NCBI GenBank assembly: GCA_900470965.1
Contig: UCCS01000008.1
Span: 26,510-90,509 of the forward strand
Length of the DNA stretch: 64,000 bases
Direction: 5' to 3'
From: Hyphomicrobiales bacterium
Lineage (GTDB): Bacteria > Pseudomonadota > Alphaproteobacteria > Rhizobiales > Rhizobiaceae
The notes below the pieces were generated by a model. The model ran no database searches and was not told where the DNA came from. It saw only the letters and a list, made by a program, of their open reading frames with translations. The position numbers and the translations under genes were made by a program. Positions 7,163 through 16,170 of this stretch are shown piece after piece (position 1 is the first letter of the stretch; each line of letters begins with the position of its first letter).

Positions 7163-8962
7163 ATGGCAAATGCAGGCGTTGACAGAATTTGCGGCAGCGC
7201 ATCTTCGCAGGAGGAGGTGCTGCAGCAACTTGAGCGCATTCTATCCAGCCCGGAGTTTCGACTTCCCGAGCGGGCGGGGCGATTCCTTGAATTTATTGTA
7301 AACGAAACACTTGCGGGCCGGCGCGAGTATCTGAAGGCCTTTACCATAGCACAGGCTGTTTTCGGCAGGGATGCAAACTTCGATGCCCAGCAGGATCCCT
7401 GTGTCCGCATCGAGGCCGGCCGGCTGAGGCGGGAGCTGGAACACTATTACCTAACCGCCGGCAGCACTGACCGGATCATCATCACGGTTCCCCGTGGCGG
7501 CTATGTACCGGTCTTCGACGTCAGACAGGATATCGAGCACGCGGATATCTCAAGCTTCGTACGAGCCCCTCGGCCTGTACCCGGACGAGATGAGGCCGAG
7601 CAGGTCAATATCGTCAGGAGCACGATCGGCCGAGACGGGGCGGGCAGTCATGTTTCGCGCCTCCGATATTGGCTTCTTGCGGGAGGCGTGGGGATCGTCC
7701 TTGTCTCGGTGGCAGCGATGCTTCAGCATGCCAACTTGTTCGACTCGGAAACCAAATCGGAGAGGGGAGTAGCCAGTCGCCCAACCATCGTTGTCGAGCA
7801 TTTTGAAAGTGCCTCTGATGGCGGACATGCATCCGATATTTCTCAAGGTATCACCGACGCTATCATCGAAAAGCTCGTCCCTTTCAACGATATTATCGTG
7901 GTCGCTCCCCTGCCGCGCAATCGAGAGGGCCAGGCGGCGCAGCCACTCTATGCTCTCCAGGGAAGTGTGCGGTTGGAAGGCAGCACCCTGCGCTCAACGG
8001 CAAGGCTCGTGCGACGGGTGGATGGAGTTGTCATCTGGGCAAACAACTACGATGCCGACATGAAAGTGCAGGGCATCTTGAAAACGCAGGCGAGCGTTGC
8101 AGAACACATCGCGACGGCGGTGGCGCGGCCGTTCGGCGTCATGTTCAAGGCGGACACCGCAAGCATTGCCGGAAGCCCGGACGCTTTTTCCTGCATTCTG
8201 TCCTACTATAGCTATCGCAGCGAGATGACCGTGAAGGCGCATGAAGTTGCGAAGTCTTGTCTGCAGCGGGCCGTCGAGAAGACGCCCGATGACTCCAATA
8301 TTGCTGCCTTCCTTTCGCTGGTTCATCTTGATGAGTTCCGCTTTCCGTATCAATTGAACACCAAGCCGACTGCCGCCACGCTCAATCTTGCAAAGGAGCT
8401 TGCCGAACGCGCCGTACAGCTCGACCAGAAGAATGCGCGCGCCCTTCAAGCGCTAATGCTCGCCGACTTCTTCAGCAATGACATGGTCGCAGCCCTGCGC
8501 GCCGGCGAGGCCGCCTATGCCAGCAATCCGAATGACACGGAAGTGGCGGGTGAATACGGCTTGCGTCTGTCGATGTCGGGAAAATGGAGCAGAGGCTGTG
8601 AACTGATTTCCGAGGTAATCAACAAGGATGCAGGGCCGCGCGGCTATTACGAAGTCGGGATGGCGCTCTGTGCCTTCATGCGAGGTGACACGCAAGCCGC
8701 GGAACTTTGGTCGCGCATGTCGGACTTGAACTACAACCCGATGCATCGCCTTGTCTTGCTCTCAATCTTAGGCACCCTTGGAAAAACGGCCGAAGCAAAG
8801 GAGCAACTCGATTGGATCCAGCTTCGGTCACCCGCACTGATCCCGAACGTCAGGCGAGAAGTCGCCAAGCGGCTGGCCCGGAGTGAGGACCAGGAGCGTT
8901 TCCTTGCCGGCTTGAAGGCCGCTGGACTGCATGTGTCAGATGACAAAGCGTCCCTCAATTGA
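7163..8962 (+). CDS. Membrane-anchored regulator with N-terminal HTH-like domain and TPR-like C-terminus
   Basis: 599 residues from ATG 7163 (GGGGGAA just before it); ATG 7094 is possible but has no ribosome site. Residues ~10-115 match the N-terminal domain found in many rhizobial 'adenylate cyclase-like' TPR regulators: RFLEFIVNETLAGR, then IAQAVFGRDANFDAQQDP, VRIEAGRLRRELEHYY and VPRGGYVP. One transmembrane helix follows (YWLLAGGVGIVLVSVAAML). The rest resembles the FlgO-like/TPR sensor part, with helical repeats containing LAERAVQLDQKNARALQALMLA. I see no cyclase catalytic motifs, so it is probably a membrane transcription regulator and not an enzyme. Target genes are unknown. Confidence 0.75.
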   Translation: MANAGVDRICGSASSQEEVLQQLERILSSPEFRLPERAGRFLEFIVNETLAGRREYLKAFTIAQAVFGRDANFDAQQDPCVRIEAGRLRRELEHYYLTAGSTDRIIITVPRGGYVPVFDVRQDIEHADISSFVRAPRPVPGRDEAEQVNIVRSTIGRDGAGSHVSRLRYWLLAGGVGIVLVSVAAMLQHANLFDSETKSERGVASRPTIVVEHFESASDGGHASDISQGITDAIIEKLVPFNDIIVVAPLPRNREGQAAQPLYALQGSVRLEGSTLRSTARLVRRVDGVVIWANNYDADMKVQGILKTQASVAEHIATAVARPFGVMFKADTASIAGSPDAFSCILSYYSYRSEMTVKAHEVAKSCLQRAVEKTPDDSNIAAFLSLVHLDEFRFPYQLNTKPTAATLNLAKELAERAVQLDQKNARALQALMLADFFSNDMVAALRAGEAAYASNPNDTEVAGEYGLRLSMSGKWSRGCELISEVINKDAGPRGYYEVGMALCAFMRGDTQAAELWSRMSDLNYNPMHRLVLLSILGTLGKTAEAKEQLDWIQLRSPALIPNVRREVAKRLARSEDQERFLAGLKAAGLHVSDDKASLN

Positions 8963-9392
8963 AGTGGGTATCGCGTGTTGCTATGACAGCAGCACTGAGG
9001 CAGCCGTTCTCCAGCGAACAAACTTGCGGCGTTCGTCCAATCCAATCTGGGAGTAGGTGCGCTTCATTGTGTCATCCTTGCGATTGGTAACCCGTTGGCA
9101 TCATTGGCATGTCGCACTTGGAAATAGAATGTACCCCCACTGCACACAAGGATCGCATAATTAACATTATGGAACCATAGCCCGAACCTCAGACTCCCAA
9201 ACCCGCTACCGCGACGCGGCAACGTAAGTCGACAACGGATGAACCCGAGCTAAAAAGGAAGCGTGTTGTTAGAGTGGTTGTTCACCATTCCCCGAGAAGT
9301 TCAAAGCCGATCAGGACGATGTCGGATGATCTATTGAGCAACTTCAGATAATAGCGGAGGCATCGATAGCGGAATTGCCTCGGAGTAACATC
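8963..9392. other. Intergenic region carrying transposon debris
   Basis: About 430 bases with no intact gene. The first part contains the IS30-family transposase start described separately (8981-9067) and perhaps its upstream terminal region to about 9130 (TTGGAAATAGAATGTACCCC). The rest holds no pattern I recognise apart from the ribosome binding site of the next gene. Confidence 0.55.
8981..9067 (-). mobile_element. IS30-family transposase N-terminal relic
   Basis: The minus strand from ATG 9065-9067 reads MKRTYSQIGLDERRKFVRWR, then TAASVLLS and a stop at 8981. The first ~23 residues fit the conserved start of rhizobial IS30-family transposases (TYSQI-LDERRKI-RW). The HTH and DDE parts are absent, so this is a dead fragment left by deletion. 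Known from family memory only; not searched. Confidence 0.6.
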
Positions 9393-9710
9393 GTGAAATC
9401 TCGATTGTCGTCCCAACTTGTACTTTCAGCATTTGCACTGCTCGCCAGTTCGACGCTTGCTTCCGCGGGCGGCTGGCAGACCGACACGCAAGGCACATCC
9501 AATTGGCATGTGACGCCGCCAATCGGGCAGTGCAACGTCAGTCGGGCTAGGAACAGAGCAATACGCGCCGGCATTTACCGCAGCGAGATCGTCTATCGCG
9601 ACGAGAACGTGCTGACCTTCAGAGGGCTGACCATTAACGGGGATCGCAAGGAGATCACCTTCGGAAACGAGTCAAGCTGCCCGGAACTGGAGTCGAGAGA
9701 CATTCCATAG
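9393..9710 (+). CDS. Small secreted hypothetical protein (105 aa)
   Basis: GTG 9393 is preceded by GGAG at seven bases and gives a clean signal peptide (MKSRLSSQLVLSAFALLASS...ASA), cleaved near residue 25. The mature ~80-residue part contains three cysteines and no family I know (GGWQTDTQGTSNWHVTPP at its start, FGNESSCPELE near its end). A TTG at 9375 would extend the frame by six residues but puts the ribosome site inside the gene. It converges on the DUF917 operon; probably a periplasmic or extracellular protein. Confidence 0.6.
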   Translation: MKSRLSSQLVLSAFALLASSTLASAGGWQTDTQGTSNWHVTPPIGQCNVSRARNRAIRAGIYRSEIVYRDENVLTFRGLTINGDRKEITFGNESSCPELESRDIP

Positions 9711-9772
9711 AGTGCCGGACAGACCATACAGTTAAAGCTGGGCAGTCATGCGGAAAGCGCCACAACTTCGGC

Positions 9773-9800
9773 GCTCAGCGCATACAAAGCCGCGCTGAGC
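9773..9800. terminator. Stem-loop between convergent genes
   Basis: Perfect 9-base stem GCTCAGCGC / GCGCTGAGC with a 10-base loop, between the stop of the small secreted protein and the stop of the DUF917 gene. No clear T-run on either side, so it may act as a bidirectional or Rho-assisted terminator. Confidence 0.5.
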
Positions 9801-9831
9801 ACTCGAACCATCACTGCAAACCGTCCCACAC

Positions 9832-10917
9832 CTAGGTGAACGCGTAAGGCTTGTAATCCGTATCGTAACCGAAGTAGCGCGGCCCCACCAAGGCGATCCC
9901 GGCCGGTGTCTGCCATTGCGGGTTACACGGGAAGGCGAGCGCCACGAGGCGCAATCCATACCGCAAGGAGTCTGCGGTCACGGGAGCCCCCGTCTCAGCC
10001 TCCAGCAGCGTGATGAGATCGGGCGTCGTGCAAATTATCTTGCCATCCCGCTCAGCCATCAGGAATTCGTTCTGGAAATCCAGCCTGAAGCCGTGGCCTT
10101 TCCAATCGTCGAGACCGTCGAAACGCGCACTGCCCCGGGCAAAGCCACCGATGGTGCGGCGATCGACATCCTTGACGCGGCCGTGGAAGATGATGCTCGC
10201 GCCGAGCAACCTGGTGATGGCAGCCACGGGATCGGCATGTGCTGTTCGGGTTTCCCGCAGTGTGCGGCCAAGGTTGACGCATAGCGACAGCGTCCCGCGC
10301 ACAACCGCCTTCTTGGCCACCTCTCCGCTCATCGGATAGAAGGCGAGCAAGGCAGAACCGCCCATTTCGACAGTTGCGGCGCGCGCCAGACGTTCCGTCC
10401 AGCCGTTGCTCACTGTTTCCAGAACCAGTGAATTGCCCTTGTCGTCGCAAAGCACCATCGGCGTTGCCGAGACGCCGTGCAGCGTAAAGGTCTCCATCTG
10501 CAGCTCGGGATAGGCACGCCCCATGCCGTCACCATCGACGAGCGGCAGGCCGCTTGCTGCGGCGACAACGAAAGGCGTGGTCGAATTGATCCCACCTGCC
10601 TCGCCGCAAAGCACCGCGTCGATCTTTCGCCCCAGCACTTTCTCGAGCTGACGGAAGGCATTCATCAGTTCGTCGCCCTGGGGCAGCTTTTCGGTCATGA
10701 CGGTCGGAGCGCCCATCATGCAGACGGGCACGACCAGCGCGTCGTCCGGCAGTTCATCGACATCGACAAGCTTTACGGGGCCATGCTTGCGGATCGCTTC
10801 CTGCGCCATCAGCTTGCCGACATAGGGATCGCCGCCGCCACCCGTGCCGAGAATGGCGCCGCCGATCGCGATGTCTTCGAGATCCTCTGCATGGATCGTT
10901 CTCAACGTCTTCATCAT
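9832..10917 (-). CDS. DUF917 family protein (copy 2)
   Basis: 361 residues of the DUF917 family, found beside hydantoinase-type genes; the biochemical role is not established. Signature segments are GGAILGTGGGGDPYVGK near residue 18, LPLVDGDGMGRAYPELQME around 127-145 and GGFARGSARFDG around 235. It is a paralogue of the gene just upstream (10923-12026), with the same motif order. It is the last gene of the minus-strand operon that begins with the binding protein at 18861. Only five bases separate it from the upstream DUF917 gene, so translation is probably coupled. Confidence 0.88.
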   Translation of the reverse strand: MMKTLRTIHAEDLEDIAIGGAILGTGGGGDPYVGKLMAQEAIRKHGPVKLVDVDELPDDALVVPVCMMGAPTVMTEKLPQGDELMNAFRQLEKVLGRKIDAVLCGEAGGINSTTPFVVAAASGLPLVDGDGMGRAYPELQMETFTLHGVSATPMVLCDDKGNSLVLETVSNGWTERLARAATVEMGGSALLAFYPMSGEVAKKAVVRGTLSLCVNLGRTLRETRTAHADPVAAITRLLGASIIFHGRVKDVDRRTIGGFARGSARFDGLDDWKGHGFRLDFQNEFLMAERDGKIICTTPDLITLLEAETGAPVTADSLRYGLRLVALAFPCNPQWQTPAGIALVGPRYFGYDTDYKPYAFT

Positions 10918-10922
10918 TCCCC

Positions 10923-12026
10923 CTATCGCGCAGTCTGGCGCGTAACGAGCGGCTCGAATGTCAGCTCCGGAAAACCGAAGGCTTTCGGCCCGACGATTTC
11001 GAGTGCGCGCGGCGTTTTCATCAAATCGTGCACCGGCAGGCCGATGACGGCGACGCGCTGGCCATAGCGCAGCATCTCCGTGGTGATCGGCTCACCGGTG
11101 TCGATTTCGAGATTCATGATCAGGTCGGGCACCATGATGACCGGCTTCTCGTCGATCCAGAGCACGAGGTTCTCGTTCTGGATGGCGATGCGGGCTTCCG
11201 AACCCGTCCAGTCGCCGGTCCCAGTAATGATGGCATGGCCGCGCGCAAAGCCGCCCTTCAGTTCGCGGCGGATATCGACGATCTTGCCGGTGAAGAAGAG
11301 CTTGGCGCCGGCGCTTTCAATCACACGCTCGACGACATTCTGACGCTTGGCGCGGGCATCGAGCACCGTGCGGCCGATTTCCAGTGCCTGGCTGACCGTG
11401 CCGGGGATGGCGGTGCGGCGGACGAAGTCGCCACGCATCGGCGCGGTGGCGAAGCCGGCCCCTGCCCCCATGGCGACAGCCGTGTCGCGGGCGAAACGCT
11501 CGAGCCAGAACATGTCGATGACGTCCCTGAAAACGACGACATTGCCCTTCTCATCGGCGATAGCCGCCGGCGAGACCGGTGCGCCGTAGATCATGTAAGT
11601 CGTCATCTGCACCTCGGGGAAGGCGCGACCCATGCCATCACCATCGACGACCGGCAGTCCGGCCATCGCGGCGGCAATGATCGGTTCGATGGAATTGGCG
11701 CCGCCGATTTCGGCGGAAATCACTGCCGAAACCTTGACACCCGCGGTCTCCTCGACCGCGCGCATCGCGCGATAGCATTCGCCGCCTTCCTCGATCTTCT
11801 CGACACCGACAACGGGCGCGCCGATGCCGCCGACCTCAGCGACCCAGCTGTCCTCTGCAAGCGCCTCCAGCGGTATCACCCGCACCTGTGCGCCTTTGCG
11901 TATCAATTCGCGGGCGCGCAGCATGCCGATATAGGGGTTGCCGCCACCGCCGGTCCCGAGCAGCGCTGCACCGATCGACAGCGGCAACAGGTCCTCTTCC
12001 CTAAGCAGGTAACCTTCAGCGGGCAT
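10923..12026 (-). CDS. DUF917 family protein (copy 1)
   Basis: 367 residues from ATG 12026, which overlaps the 3' end of the hydantoinase gene by 11 bases; the open frame further upstream lies inside that gene and is not expected to be used. Shared motifs with copy 2 are GAALLGTGGGGNPYIG, LPVVDGDGMGRAFPEVQM and GGFARGHAIITG. The tandem arrangement suggests the two form a heteromer or process related substrates. Together with the hydantoinase A-like protein upstream it may form an ATP-dependent amidohydrolase, which is an inference from context. Confidence 0.88.
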   Translation of the reverse strand: MPAEGYLLREEDLLPLSIGAALLGTGGGGNPYIGMLRARELIRKGAQVRVIPLEALAEDSWVAEVGGIGAPVVGVEKIEEGGECYRAMRAVEETAGVKVSAVISAEIGGANSIEPIIAAAMAGLPVVDGDGMGRAFPEVQMTTYMIYGAPVSPAAIADEKGNVVVFRDVIDMFWLERFARDTAVAMGAGAGFATAPMRGDFVRRTAIPGTVSQALEIGRTVLDARAKRQNVVERVIESAGAKLFFTGKIVDIRRELKGGFARGHAIITGTGDWTGSEARIAIQNENLVLWIDEKPVIMVPDLIMNLEIDTGEPITTEMLRYGQRVAVIGLPVHDLMKTPRALEIVGPKAFGFPELTFEPLVTRQTAR

Positions 12027-13563
12027 TGAGCTCTCCCACAGCCTTGACGCGGATGCGGGTAGCATTGCCCGGCAGATAAGCGAGCGGCACATCCTCGACA
12101 TCAACGATCTCGATGGAGTCGCGTGCAGCGCCTGCCGCAACCGCTGCTTCGATGGCACGGCTCTTGGCATCTTCGAGTGATTTCTCGCGCCCCATTTCGG
12201 CGAGTGCATAGACCCGGTCGACTTCACCCGAGACCTGCGCGATCGCCGCGCCGACGGCGTTGGCGACGCCGAAATGCGATGGTTTGATCACTTCGAGTCC
12301 TGCAATCGGCCGATTGACGAGGATGGAGCCACCGCCGACGACAATGACAGGCAAGGGATCGGGAGACAGGCGGGAGCGCTCCACGCAATCCTCGAGCATG
12401 TCGTGGATCTTTTGCTGTACGCGCTGCAGCAGATCGGCCGGAAGATGGGAAGCCTTGGCAGGATCGCCGAGTGTCGCGTTGCCGGCAGCAACGGTGATAT
12501 CGGTCGTCGTCAGCGTCTTTCCGCCGAAGATGAGCGCTTCCGTCTGAATACGGTAGCCGACCGACACGGGACCGACCTTGATGCCGTTCTCCGTTTCGAC
12601 GACATGCGAACCGCCGCCAAGGCCGATCGAGAAGACGTCGGGCATGCGGAAATTGGTGCGCACGCCACCCACTTCGACGGCGACCGTGGCCTGCCGTGGG
12701 AAACCTTTATACAGAGAGCCGACATCCGATGTCGTGCCGCCGATATCGACGACGATTGCATCGCTGACACCCGAGAGGAAGGCCGCACCGCGCATGGAAT
12801 TGGTGGGACCCGAGGCGAAGGTCAGGACTGGGAATTTCTCGGCGAAGGCGGCATCCATCAGCGTGCCGTCATTCTGCGTCAGGAAGAACTTGCCCTTGAT
12901 GCCGGTCTCCGCGATCGCCTTGCGGAAGGCATCGATTACATGGGCCGAGAGATCGCGCAGGCAGGCGTTCATGATTGCCGCATTCTCGCGTTCGAGCAGG
13001 CCGATGCGGCCGATCTCGCTGGACAGCGTAATGTGAGCGCCTGGAAGTGCCTTTTCGAAGATCTCGCCAGCGCGCTTTTCAAAGTCAGTGCTCACAGGCG
13101 AGAAGACGGACGTGATGGCGATCGTGTCGATGCCCTTCGCCTTGATGTCGGCGGCGATCTTCAGCAGTTCTTCCTCGTCGAGCGGTGAGATCACCCGGCC
13201 GTCGAATTCATTGCCGCCATGAGCGAGATAGGCATGATTGCCGATTGCCTGCTTCAGATCCTCCGGCCAGTCGACCATCGGGGGCAGCGAGGCGGTGGCC
13301 GGCAGGCCAAGCCGCACGGCAGCCGTCTGGGCGAGATCACGACGCTGAACGACAGCGTTCGTGAAATGTGTCGTGCCGATCATGACGAAGTCGACCGCGG
13401 ATGCCTCCATCCCTGAGGCTGCGAGCACGTCACGCAGCGCGTTGACGACACCGCTCATGACATCTGCTGTTGTCGCTGACTTCACGCCGGCAATCACGTC
13501 CGGTCCATTCATGATGACGGCGTCCGTATTGGTGCCGCCGACGTCAATACCAATTCTGATCAT
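12016..13563 (-). CDS. Hydantoinase A/oxoprolinase-type protein, short form
   Basis: 515 residues with the ASKHA-fold ATP-binding features of HyuA: IGIDVGGTNTDAV at 3-15, VMIGTTHFTNAV around 60-71, VVDIGGTTSDVG around 270 and IGLGGGSHVV around 312. Classical HyuA proteins are about 690 residues and work with a HyuB partner. Here the protein is shorter and no HyuB is present; two DUF917 proteins follow instead, which is a known neighbourhood. Probably an ATP-dependent ring-opening or amide-hydrolysing enzyme of unknown substrate. The stop overlaps the next start. Confidence 0.88.
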   Translation of the reverse strand: MIRIGIDVGGTNTDAVIMNGPDVIAGVKSATTADVMSGVVNALRDVLAASGMEASAVDFVMIGTTHFTNAVVQRRDLAQTAAVRLGLPATASLPPMVDWPEDLKQAIGNHAYLAHGGNEFDGRVISPLDEEELLKIAADIKAKGIDTIAITSVFSPVSTDFEKRAGEIFEKALPGAHITLSSEIGRIGLLERENAAIMNACLRDLSAHVIDAFRKAIAETGIKGKFFLTQNDGTLMDAAFAEKFPVLTFASGPTNSMRGAAFLSGVSDAIVVDIGGTTSDVGSLYKGFPRQATVAVEVGGVRTNFRMPDVFSIGLGGGSHVVETENGIKVGPVSVGYRIQTEALIFGGKTLTTTDITVAAGNATLGDPAKASHLPADLLQRVQQKIHDMLEDCVERSRLSPDPLPVIVVGGGSILVNRPIAGLEVIKPSHFGVANAVGAAIAQVSGEVDRVYALAEMGREKSLEDAKSRAIEAAVAAGAARDSIEIVDVEDVPLAYLPGNATRIRVKAVGELNAR

Positions 13564-13568
13564 CAGTC

Positions 13569-14453
13569 CTAACCTCGTTGGTGACTTGCTTGTTGATCGA
13601 CTTCCCTGAGCGCCAGCAATTTCTCGGCTGTCGGGATCTCCCCGTCGATCAATGAAATTTTCGGGCGCATCGCCTCCTCCTCCTTCGAAATGACGGGAAC
13701 GGAGGCGAGGAGAAGCCGTGTATAATCGTGGGATGGGTGTTCGAAGACGGAGGATACCGCCCCCGTTTCGACGATCTGGCCGCGATAGAGCACGCCGACA
13801 GTGCCGGCGAAATTGCGCATCAGGCTCAAATCGTGGGAAATGAAAAGATAGGTGAGATCCATGCGCCGGGCGAGATCGGTCAAAAGGTCGATGACCCGCG
13901 CCTGTACCGAGACGTCGAGCGCCGAGGTCGGTTCGTCGAGTACGAGCAGTTTCGGCTCGACGGCAAGTGCGCGTGCAATTGCCACGCGCTGTTTCTGGCC
14001 ACCGGAAAGCTCGTGCGGATAACGCTCGGCGAAATTCGCCGGCAGTTGCACCATCTCCAATAGCTCGGAAATGCGCTGGCGCCTGTTGCCAGCAAAACCG
14101 TGTGCATTGAGCGGCACGGCGACGGACTGGCCAACGGTACGACGCGGATTGAGCGAAGAGCCTGGATTCTGGAAGACCATCTGCACATGTCGCGAATGGT
14201 GACGTCCCGTTTTCACAAGGCCTTCGCCATCAATCAGGATTTCGCCGGCATCCGGTTTTTCGAGCCCCATGATCATGCGGGCGATGGTCGACTTGCCGGA
14301 GCCGCTTTCGCCGGCGAGTCCGTAGACCCTCCCCTTCTCGATCGAGAAGGAAACGTCGTCAACCGCCCTCACCTCGCCGATCTGGCGGCCAAAGGCATTG
14401 CGAACTGGAAAGGATTTCGCAAGATTGCGGATCTCAAGCATCGGCGTGCTCAT
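13569..14453 (-). CDS. Dipeptide/oligopeptide-type ABC transporter ATPase (DppF-like)
   Basis: 294-residue cytoplasmic ATPase of an importer. Walker A GESGSGKST near residue 50, signature LSGGQKQR, Walker B LLVLDEPTSALD and a C-terminal oligopeptide-transporter extension are all present. The start overlaps the end of the upstream ATPase gene by four bases (ATGA), so translation is coupled. It ends six bases before the hydantoinase gene, which ties the transported solute to the hydantoinase/DUF917 enzymes. The solute is unknown. Confidence 0.93.
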   Translation of the reverse strand: MSTPMLEIRNLAKSFPVRNAFGRQIGEVRAVDDVSFSIEKGRVYGLAGESGSGKSTIARMIMGLEKPDAGEILIDGEGLVKTGRHHSRHVQMVFQNPGSSLNPRRTVGQSVAVPLNAHGFAGNRRQRISELLEMVQLPANFAERYPHELSGGQKQRVAIARALAVEPKLLVLDEPTSALDVSVQARVIDLLTDLARRMDLTYLFISHDLSLMRNFAGTVGVLYRGQIVETGAVSSVFEHPSHDYTRLLLASVPVISKEEEAMRPKISLIDGEIPTAEKLLALREVDQQASHQRG

Positions 14454-15292
14454 GCGGTGACCTCCCCGCTGGGACGCGTACCGCCTGTCAGCCTAGGCAC
14501 GGCATCGATCAGGCTGCGGGTGTAAGGATCGCGCGGATTGTCGAAGATACCGGCGGTCTCGCCATGTTCGACAATGGCGCCCTTGTTCATGACATAGACA
14601 TAGTTCGAGGTCTCGCGCACGACGCCGAGATTGTGGGTGATCATCAGCAGCGCCAGACCGCGCTCTTCAACAAGATCCTTCAGCAGTTTCAGGATTTGCG
14701 CCTGCGTGGTGACGTCCAGCGCGGTGCCCGGTTCATCGGCGATCAAAAGCTGCGGTTCACTCAAGAGCGCCATGGCGATCAGCACGCGCTGGCGCATGCC
14801 GCCTGACAGCATGATCGGGAAGGCCTGCGTAACGCGCTCGGGATCGCGCATGCGAACCTGTTCGAGCACCTGATGGACGCGCACCATGCGCTCCCTGCGC
14901 GAGCGCGAGCGGCCGAGACGCTTATCCGCATATTTCAGGATCGTGCCCATCTGGTCGCCAACGGTGAAGACCGGATTGAGCGAACTCATCGGGTCCTGGA
15001 ACACCATGGACATGGCGGTACCGCGCAGCCGCAGCCGGTCCTTCTCGGGCATGGTGAGCAGATCGGCGCCATCATAATAGATCTCGCCGGATGTGATGCG
15101 GGCGGGTGGCTGGCGTAGCAGGCCCATGATCGCCTTCATCGTCACCGTCTTGCCAGAGCCGCTTTCGCCGACAAGGGCAACTTGCGACCGGGCCGGGACG
15201 TCGAGGCTGACGTCGTGCAGCACGCGGCTGGTGCGGCCATAGGTGGAGAACTCGACCGAGAGATTGCTGACACGCAGGAGAGGGAAACTCAT
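14450..15292 (-). CDS. Dipeptide/oligopeptide-type ABC transporter ATPase (DppD-like)
   Basis: 280 residues with Walker A GESGSGKTVT near residue 40, Q-loop FQDPMSSLNP, signature LSGGMRQR and Walker B LLIADEPGTALD. The Gly in DEPGTALD replaces the usual Thr but the catalytic Glu is kept. The oligopeptide C-terminal region GIFDNPRDPYTRSLIDAVP is typical of DppD. Its start overlaps the end of the permease gene by four bases. It pairs with the ATPase at 13569-14453. Confidence 0.93.
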   Translation of the reverse strand: MSFPLLRVSNLSVEFSTYGRTSRVLHDVSLDVPARSQVALVGESGSGKTVTMKAIMGLLRQPPARITSGEIYYDGADLLTMPEKDRLRLRGTAMSMVFQDPMSSLNPVFTVGDQMGTILKYADKRLGRSRSRRERMVRVHQVLEQVRMRDPERVTQAFPIMLSGGMRQRVLIAMALLSEPQLLIADEPGTALDVTTQAQILKLLKDLVEERGLALLMITHNLGVVRETSNYVYVMNKGAIVEHGETAGIFDNPRDPYTRSLIDAVPRLTGGTRPSGEVTA

Positions 15293-16170
15293 CGGACCTC
15301 CTGGACGTCGAAGAGGTCTCGCAGGCCATCACCCAGCAGGTTGAAGCCCAGCGCGACGAAAAGAATGGCGGAGCCAGGCAGAACCGATTCCCACCAGTAA
15401 TCCGGCAGGAAGGCGGCGCCTTGGGCAACCATCGTGCCGAGATCCGGCGTCGGCGGCTGGATGCCGAGGCCCAGGAAGGAGAGCGAGGCGCCGACGAGGA
15501 TGACGAAGCCGCAATCGAGCGAGGTCTTCACGGCGATTGCCGAGACGCAGTTCGGAAGGATCTCGCGGAACAGGATATGGAACTTGCTCGCACCGAGCGT
15601 TTCCGCCGCCTCGATGAATTCCTGGGCGCGGATCTGCTTGGTGATCGAATAGATCAGTCGTGTATGCCAGGTCCACCAGAGCGCTGATATGGCAAGCAGC
15701 GAATTGATGAGGTTTGGCGACAGCACCGCGGCGACGGCGAGCGCCATGACGAGCGGCGGGATGGCGAGCGCGATATCCGTCACGCGCATGATCAGCACCT
15801 CGACCCAGCCTCCAAAATAGCCGGCGAGAATGCCGAGGATGGTGCCGATCGGAACGGCCGTGCCGAGCACGACCAGCGCCAGAAGCAAGGAGATACGCAT
15901 GCCGAAGATCACGCGACTGAAGATATCGCGGCCGACATTGTCCGTGCCGAACCAGAAGTCGCCTGATGGCGGCAGATGGCGGGCGCGAAAATTGACGGCA
16001 GCACCGACATGTTCGGGATGCGGCGTGATCCATGGCGCGAGGATCGCGGCGAGCACGCAGATGATGACGATCGCTGCACCGATGACGGCGGTCGGATTGC
16101 GCGAGAAGCGATACCAGTTCTGATAGGCATTCGAGAGGCGTTCGACCTCGATAACAGGCGTATCGGACAT
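15289..16170 (-). CDS. ABC transporter permease (DppC-like)
   Basis: 293-residue inner-membrane permease from ATG 16170, which shares one base with the stop of the upstream permease gene (TGATG). An N-terminal helix (AVIGAAIVIICVLAAILAPWI) is followed by the DppC-type periplasmic segment FGTDNVGRDIFSRVIFG and the permease helices. The coupling EAA-like loop is around EAAETLGASKFHILFREILPN. The frame is open further upstream but that part overlaps the neighbour. Part of the minus-strand importer operon. Confidence 0.92.
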   Translation of the reverse strand: MSDTPVIEVERLSNAYQNWYRFSRNPTAVIGAAIVIICVLAAILAPWITPHPEHVGAAVNFRARHLPPSGDFWFGTDNVGRDIFSRVIFGMRISLLLALVVLGTAVPIGTILGILAGYFGGWVEVLIMRVTDIALAIPPLVMALAVAAVLSPNLINSLLAISALWWTWHTRLIYSITKQIRAQEFIEAAETLGASKFHILFREILPNCVSAIAVKTSLDCGFVILVGASLSFLGLGIQPPTPDLGTMVAQGAAFLPDYWWESVLPGSAILFVALGFNLLGDGLRDLFDVQEVR

